Below the pieces are notes generated by a model. That model saw nothing but the letters and a program-made list of their open reading frames with translations. It was not told the DNA's origin and did no database searches. Positions 58,912 through 64,000 of a stretch of DNA of 64,000 bases are shown piece by piece. How positions within the stretch are numbered: position 1 is the first letter of the stretch; each line of letters starts with the position of its first letter. The stretch spans positions 39,245,087 through 39,309,086 of the forward strand of contig NC_135013.1 of NCBI RefSeq assembly GCF_051020955.1. The letters are read 5' to 3'. This DNA is from Megalopta genalis (Eukaryota; Arthropoda; Insecta; Hymenoptera; Halictidae). Made by a program: the position numbers and the translations under genes.

Positions 58912-59078
58912 GCTGATCAATTGGAGGAAGTTCTTCATGGAGGGAGCTTCTCGCTCGAGCAGGTCATTCATAAATTCCATGAAGTTCTCTTTCCCTTGGA
59001 ATCTCGTGAAATTCGCGAGTGTTTGAAGAGTCTTGGCCACGAGGGTGAGATTTCTTGCTGCCTTTTCGTTCGGATATT
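58912..59078 (-). CDS. raskol: SynGAP/DAB2IP-class RasGAP, GAP-domain exon
   Basis: This 167-bp exon is read EYPNEKAARNLTLVAKTLQT...NFTRFQGKENFMEFMNDLLE and ends NFLQLIS. It matches the family block EYPDxRTxRTLTLIAKVxQNLANFxKF...FMNxFLExEW. It forms the second part of the RasGAP fold. The acceptor CTTCGCAG|AA (completing a Glu codon) and donor ATCAGC|GTATGT keep the frame with both neighbours. It is too short and too split to appear as a long open frame. Confidence 0.93.
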
Positions 59079-59489
59079 CTGCGAAGAAGAATAGTTTCGT
59101 TTATTTTCAACACTTCTTACTCTTCAATACACCATAAATCTTTACTTTATCTTATGTTCTATACGCGCTCTTGTTGATTAGGTATTAAAAATTTGATTGA
59201 CGAGAGTCTGACTGACTAGAGTGTTACAATGAAAAATGTTTCAATATGACGTTGACGTAAAAGTCTAGTGCCACTGAATGTTGATACTTTTACATTCTGT
59301 ATAATCTCACAAGTTAAAACAAATTAAATAGTTCGTACTAGTTGAAAATAAATCATATTGATGTTACTGATAGAAACTAGCGAAACTAAAATGAAATGAC
59401 TATCAAACTAGCATGAACTAGTACGGAAGCTTTGTCACCTAAAACCAGCAAAATTTTAGACACAGTACGTGATGAAGATGCAGTCTCAC

Positions 59490-59894
59490 CGTGCGTTATG
59501 TTGAAGAGAGACGGGCTTAGGATAGCTGGACACAGGAATCTAAGAAATATGTTCGCGGAGATTAGGTTGTCTGCGATGTCCTCGCGGCCCATGTCGGCCA
59601 AGCGTTCGCGGAATATACGGAAGCACTCGCGTAATTCGAGAGGAAAATGTGCGTGGCTAGCCAGTATCCTGCCCCAAGCCAGGTCTACTGCGTTCCGTAA
59701 ATTCTGTTGTTGTTTGTGTAGAGCCGCCACCGATGCAACCTTCAGCGGGTCCACCTCGCAGTCGCCACCCTCTACTGCGCTCCTGACTACAGCACCCAAG
59801 GTCTCCTGCAGGTACCTGTCGCCCGTCAACTTCAGATAGGCCTCCATCGCCTTCGTGGCTAAGGAATTTCCTCGAAAGGTGAGCCTCTCGTCGT
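59490..59894 (-). CDS. raskol: SynGAP/DAB2IP-class RasGAP, exon with arginine finger
   Basis: This 405-bp exon holds the catalytic centre. LTFRGNSLATKAMEAYLKL contains the arginine finger (FRxNxLATK) that is inserted into the Ras active site to speed GTP hydrolysis. ISANIFLRFLCPAILSPSLF is the RasGAP signature with the structural FLR motif. Both key elements are intact, so GAP activity toward Ras or Rap is expected. The acceptor AATTTCAG|AC and donor GCACG|GTGAGA are phase 1, joining in frame to both neighbours. The frame continues into the intron to 59386 but is not homologous there. Confidence 0.95.
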
Positions 59895-59987
59895 CTGAAA
59901 TTCAATACAATTTTTAGTAACTAAACCATTCGACTGAAGGCCATTGTCATAGATCGTTTGCGCCTTTCAATACTCATTATTATACTG

Positions 59988-60205
59988 TGGATCTTTACGT
60001 AAACAGTTTCTAAAACAATCGTAAGAAACAGAACTTACATAATAATGTATCTTTTGTTTTCATCATTGCAATGAGTCTGTACTCTTAACTGACTGTGGAT
60101 CTTTACTTTGCATAAACATTTTCTAAGACAATCGTAAGAAGCAGAAGTTACATAACAATGTTTCTTTTCTTTTAATCCTTTCAATGACTTTGTATTCTTA
60201 ACTTC
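59988..60205. repeat. Tandem duplication of about 105 bp in a RasGAP intron
   Basis: Two adjacent copies begin GACTGTGGATCTTTAC / TACTGTGGATCTTTAC and continue through AACAATCGTAAGAA and CAGAA-TTACATAA to TCTTAACT. The start resembles an inverted family B end (GTGGATCTTTATGC), so the unit may derive from that MITE. Confidence 0.7.
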
Positions 60206-60602
60206 TGCTCTATTCACAGTTTTGTTCTTTCAGGTATCACAGGAAGAATAATTAACATCAGGTATTTCAAAAATTCTTAAAAAGAAATATGATCTGTTGA
60301 AGCTACCAAGACGCAAATTTTTCCAGGATTATAATCAACAAGTTAGCTTTCGATATATTAATCGTTTGTCCAATGTAATAATTTTCCCTCACGACTGCGT
60401 ATACAATTTTTAAGTACTTTTTTCTGCGTTGTGTTTCCACAGTAATTTTCATTGAACAGACTCGTGACGCTAAAACAGCTAGCACGCGATAACCCATTTT
60501 TCTTGATAGACCCAGGTTTCCAGAGGAATAAAATTGACCCGTTTGTTCATCATGAATCATCAGCGACCATATCGAGGCAGTTTTAATGACAGTGTAACAC
60601 AC

Positions 60603-60935
60603 CTATTCTGTGTATGTCCATCATGACCAAGTCAGCAAGAAACTGTGGCGCTTTCTTTTCCCGTTGCATGACAGCCACCAACGCGGTGGCGATGTCCTCC
60701 TTCGCTTTCACGGCGATCACCGGCTCTAATTTCTCGCAGAGTGACTTGTAATCCGACTTCAAGTATTCCAGGAACTCCTGGTATACCTGCACAGGCAATA
60801 TATCTACGGATTGGAAGCGGCATTTTACCCTAAGCGTCGGTGGTTCCTTTAATGGGCCCTTGTCTCCAACCACCGGATACCACTTTTCTGTTAGATAACG
60901 CGACGTCACGTTGTGCACGGGTATGCTGACGGAAC
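60603..60935 (-). CDS. raskol: SynGAP/DAB2IP-class RasGAP, exon joining the C2 and GAP domains
   Basis: This 333-bp exon starts SVSIPVHNVTSRYLTEKWYP and VVGDKGPLKEPPTLRVKCRF, matching the end of the C2 domain in DAB2IP (FVEKWYPV...IRIKARYQ). The middle (ILPVQVYQEFLEYLKSDYKS, then VIAVKAKEDIATALVAVMQR) is the beginning of the GAP region. It ends DLVMMDIHRI. The acceptor GTTCTCAG|GT and donor GAATAG|GTGTGT are in phase with the exons on either side. Confidence 0.94.
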
Positions 60936-61405
60936 CTGAGAACAATTCCAAACATATATTTGATTATTAATTAATCATCGTGGGCCACTAGGGTCAGAAA
61001 ATTTTTAAATGTTATTCTTCAGAAAATTATTTGCGATATTCTGTGATTTCTAGGATCGCAAGTTTCTAAGAATGCAGGCGGTGACTTTCGGTACGTGATC
61101 ACGCATAATAAGAACGAGTGATGCATACTTAATCGTAGGAAAATTCAAGTTGCTTTATGTTATTGGTCATCGAAAGTAGTTCACATGACAGTAACATGAG
61201 GTTGCTAGTTGCCGCGATTGCATCTACGTGTTACTCAACAGAGAAAGTATTATATAATTCGGCCTGAACTTTGAATGATGAAATTCCAAATCGTTCTGAT
61301 GCTATTTAACTGAAGAATAAAATGTCTCGCATAAACATTAAAAAAACTATCTAAAATACCGTATGGATAAACCAAAGAGCAGTGTATTATTATAATAATC
61401 TACAA

Positions 61406-61596
61406 CAGGGGTGTCAAACTCGCGGCCCGAGATGAACATTTTTGATGTCAAGTATCAGAACGTAAACAATAATTTAACTTTATAATAAAAATATTTGTTT
61501 CTATGAACACTGATTTTTTTTTTGCGGCCCACCTAAAGTTAAGCATTATTTATTTATTATTATGGCCCAAGTTAGCTTTTGAGTTTGACACCCCTG
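61406..61596. mobile_element. hAT-type MITE with intact target duplication
   Basis: CAGGGGTGTCAAACTC at the left and GAGTTTGACACCCCTG at the right are perfect inverted ends. The same 8 bp, ATCTACAA, flank both sides (61398-61405 and 61597-61604). An 8-bp duplication with CAGGGGTG ends is the hallmark of hAT elements. The 191-bp interior holds GCGGCCC boxes and no coding frame. It lies in a RasGAP intron. Confidence 0.93.
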
Positions 61597-62012
61597 ATCT
61601 ACAATATCACGACTTTTAGGTGAGCTAAAGCACTGAAAATAAACAGAGATAAATATAAAATAAATAACTATTATCAAAACATCGTTACAGAAAATTATAT
61701 AACAAATGCTCAAGACAAATGATGTCCATTATCTTTTGTCAAGTTATCGTGTAAATGAACTACAACCATTTTTTATTGCAATTATTTATCGATTACGTCT
61801 ATTTCCATTTGTCTCTGGTGCTCAAGGCCACATGAAGGTCGCGATTGTCATTAAATTCGTCTAGACCACGACATGATGATAATAATTATATGATTCTATA
61901 AATATACTTTTAAATTGATACGTTAATTAAATGAAATTACAGGTTTGTCTTTTAATTTGAAGAAACCCTTTTCTACAATGTTGATGAGAGAATTACGAAA
62001 AAACTGCCATAC

Positions 62013-62299
62013 CGATTAGAACATTCTTGTCTCTCTTCTTCTTTCGGTCAGCTTCCCTGTATAAGTTCACTTGTATAGTATTGACAGAAGGCAAATGATG
62101 GAAGTCGAAGTGTTCGCCCCAGAAGCAGAGGTCTGCCTTCAATTTGGCGGTGGTTCGCGCGTACAGGGTGCTGTCTAGGCAGACCTCGCAAAAATATCGC
62201 TTCTTCGCCGCCACACCTTTCGCCTCGAGCAGCCATATCTGCAGAGAATTGTCCGTACGTCTTGTTTGCTCTGCGTCCGGCTGAACGGATTTCCTTAAA
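62013..62299 (-). CDS. raskol: SynGAP/DAB2IP-class RasGAP, C2-domain exon
   Basis: This 287-bp exon starts LRKSVQPDAEQTRRTDNSLQ, the end of the PH domain and linker. It continues through the C2 core: IWLLEAKGVAAKKRYFCEVC, LDSTLYARTTAKLK, FWGEHFDFHHLPSVNTIQVN and LYREADRKKKRDKNVLIG. Vertebrate members read LWIIEAKDLPAKKKYLCELC...FWGEHFEFHNLPP. In the family this C2 domain helps membrane binding and Rap-GAP activity. The acceptor GAATTCAG|T and donor AATCG|GTATGG give exact frame continuity on both sides. Confidence 0.95.
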
Positions 62300-62507
62300 C
62301 TGAATTCGAAACACAAATCAGGATTTTGAACCTTTCGAGTAACGTCGAAGGGAAACTACAACTAAACTCTATCTTTGTAGAAAACTATGCACCTTATCAT
62401 TGTATTTCTCCTCAAATTTTGAAGCTCTTTCAATCTTCAACCATGCATTCTACTAATTATGTCCACTACCTTGGTTCATTCGTTTTTAAATTTCAAGAAT
62501 TATTGGA

Positions 62508-62695
62508 CTACAGATTTCGTGCAGGTATTGCAAAAATTGATAAGTGAAATAGAGAATAGCATTTTCAATTGAAACACTATTATCAATTGATGAGAACTAT
62601 CTAAAGGAAAAATACATTTTTATTTAACTCTTGTATTATAGAATTGTTGCAGAACATTTCCATTTTGCATAAAGATCCGCAGTCTAGTAATTATA
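62508..62695. mobile_element. Family B MITE, copy 6
   Basis: The right end TTTTGCATAAAGATCCGCAGTCTAG is typical. The left end is degraded (ACTACAGATTTCGTGC). It lies in the intron between the PH/C2 exons of the RasGAP gene. Confidence 0.6.
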
Positions 62696-63392
62696 CTGTG
62701 TATATTTATTAGATATTTTCTTAATTCTCGCTGCATACTGCTTCACTTAAAATCCATAATTTCAGGAAACACCATAATACACCTTTTGTCTTTTAGAATT
62801 CAAACAACTGGCAAAGAAAACTGATATTAGTAGAATGGTATTCTTTTATCTAGATGGCAAGCTAGCTAACTAACTAAGTTTTAACGTTTCAGTCAAAACA
62901 TTTTTTACTGAATTCTCTCAACAATTTTAACATTAGAACTATACGAAGCCATCAACGTGCCTAATATGTATTGTTTTGTAACAATGGCAAGGTTGGATTT
63001 ATTTAAACATCATATTATTTCTATTATAATATGTATAAGCTTGAATAAAGAATTTTATCTCAAAATTTCTCACATAAACATGTTTATAATGTCAAGAATT
63101 GTAAAAGAAAAAGTCAGTCGTTTTGACTGGTTTATAGTTCTAATATTAAATGGTTACTCTCAAGGGACTCAAACTTATTCAAATCAATGTATCTAATCCA
63201 AATAAAAAATAACTACATTAAATGCATCATAAGAAGAAGAAAATAGCAGATGAAATTGTCCAAAACTGAATTTTCTCGCAATATACTCACACGCAGTTTC
63301 ACTAACCAATTTGTCAATGTGATCAATTACTGAACATTGCTTATGTTCGGTAATATTAAACAAAATATTAAATATTAAACAAATAATATTAA

Positions 63393-63599
63393 CACTAAAC
63401 CTACCAAGCAGTAATACTAACTGGCGTGTACTGCTTCACAAACGTGAGAAGACCGAATTTATTTAGAATTTGTAAAGTTTTTATTATAAAACTTGCTCCA
63501 ATAATATAACTTATTCAAGCATTTTCCACGAAAGAGTCTCGGAACTTTTCAGAATTGCAAAATAAGAAAGCGGTCACTTTGATCGCGGTAGGTTTAGTG
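63393..63599. mobile_element. TTAA-type MITE (family C), copy 2
   Basis: CACTAAACCTACC and GGTAGGTTTAGTG are perfect inverted ends of 13 bp with TTAA on both sides (63389-63392 and 63600-63603). The TTAA duplication points to the piggyBac superfamily, although the TIR differs from the CCCTAGAAAG type at 20221. The interior contains GGTCACTTTGATC, the counterpart of the GGTCAAAATGACC box in the 33949 copy. Confidence 0.85.
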
Positions 63600-63895
63600 T
63601 TAAAATAATATCAAACAAACACCGTAATAAACATACTACGTCCGGATACTTTTGAACAGTAATGTAGCCATATAATCCAGCCGCGTGAACACGGCAGTGT
63701 TAGGACCACGATCTCTGACACATCGCCTCAAAGCCAGAGCGTATCCGCACGGGACGGGAATAAAAATCTCGGCGCTTTACTCTCAAACGGAAACCGCTTC
63801 GAATTCGTCAGACCGCATGGGTTCAGGATTCTCGGTCGGCTGTGGCTTGTCGAGTAAAAAACAAGCGAAAGAAGAGACAGAGGAACGGTACCAAC

Positions 63896-64000
63896 CTGTG
63901 TAACCACTGGTCCCGTTCGTGAGCGGTCCTGCAACTGAAATACTTGGGTCCACCGGTGCTGGGTGTGACCTGGAAGCAGTGAGGTCTGCCAAGCAGGCTC
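63896..64000 (-). CDS. raskol: SynGAP/DAB2IP-class RasGAP, PH-domain exon (5' end outside the window)
   Basis: The window starts inside this exon on the minus strand. The readable part is SLLGRPHCFQVTPSTGG followed by KYFSCRTAHERDQWLH. It matches the C-terminal half of the SynGAP-family PH domain (LLGRPxCFxVT...FSCRSAAERDKWM). The donor CACAG|GTTGGT is phase 2 and joins the C2 exon in frame (QWLHSLRKSVQPD). The upstream part of the gene, including the start and promoter, is to the right of the window. From here to the stop the visible protein is about 1,100 residues. Confidence 0.92.

Noticed and set aside
1..64000. CRISPR array, operon, prophage, tRNA or rRNA genes
   Set aside because: None was seen. 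The DNA is animal nuclear in character, and no cloverleaf or rRNA signature was recognised by eye; a covariance-model scan would be needed to exclude small RNAs.

Overview
The window looks like insect nuclear DNA, most likely from a hymenopteran (ant or bee). The reasons are spliced genes with GT-AG introns, CpG-rich intergenic DNA, very long (GA/CT)n microsatellites, several mariner relics and many short non-autonomous DNA transposons. There are no bacterial-style operons and no RNA gene that I could recognise. The assignment to Hymenoptera is inference.

Two protein-coding genes are supported, and they point toward each other. On the plus strand is a Cdk5 activator of the p35 family (Drosophila Cdk5alpha). 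Exon 1 is 12853-13299, exon 2 14446-14688 and exon 3 35978-36274, all joined in phase 0 across introns of 1.1 kb and 21.3 kb. A long open exon at about 36666-39242 is either the C-terminal tail of the same protein or a separate gene. On the minus strand is a RasGAP of the SynGAP/DAB2IP class (Drosophila raskol). Eight coding exons can be joined in phase from 64000 down to 50747. They encode the end of the PH domain, the C2 domain, the complete RasGAP domain, a long Asn/Gln/Ser-rich linker and the C-terminal coiled coil. The 5' part of this gene lies beyond the window.

Layout: 1-10.3 kb is non-coding DNA with several transposon relics. 10.3-12.85 kb is a GC-rich leader or promoter zone with CT and GA tracts, followed by an in-frame Pro/Gln-rich open stretch without an ATG. 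12.85-39.2 kb is the Cdk5 activator and its transposon-rich introns. 39.2-46.6 kb is a long non-coding stretch rich in microsatellites, probably partly extended 3'UTR. 46.6-50.7 kb is AT-rich intergenic DNA. 50.7-64 kb is the RasGAP gene with AT-rich introns.

The products probably act in the same cells. p35 proteins are membrane-anchored neuronal activators of Cdk5, and SynGAP-class proteins switch off Ras/Rap at membranes and synapses. No direct functional link can be read from the DNA. The features most worth checking are the roughly 850-residue repeat-containing tail exon after the p35 core, the ATG-less but coding-like stretch before its start, and a short transposon whose end sits at the most likely in-phase splice acceptor of the tail exon.
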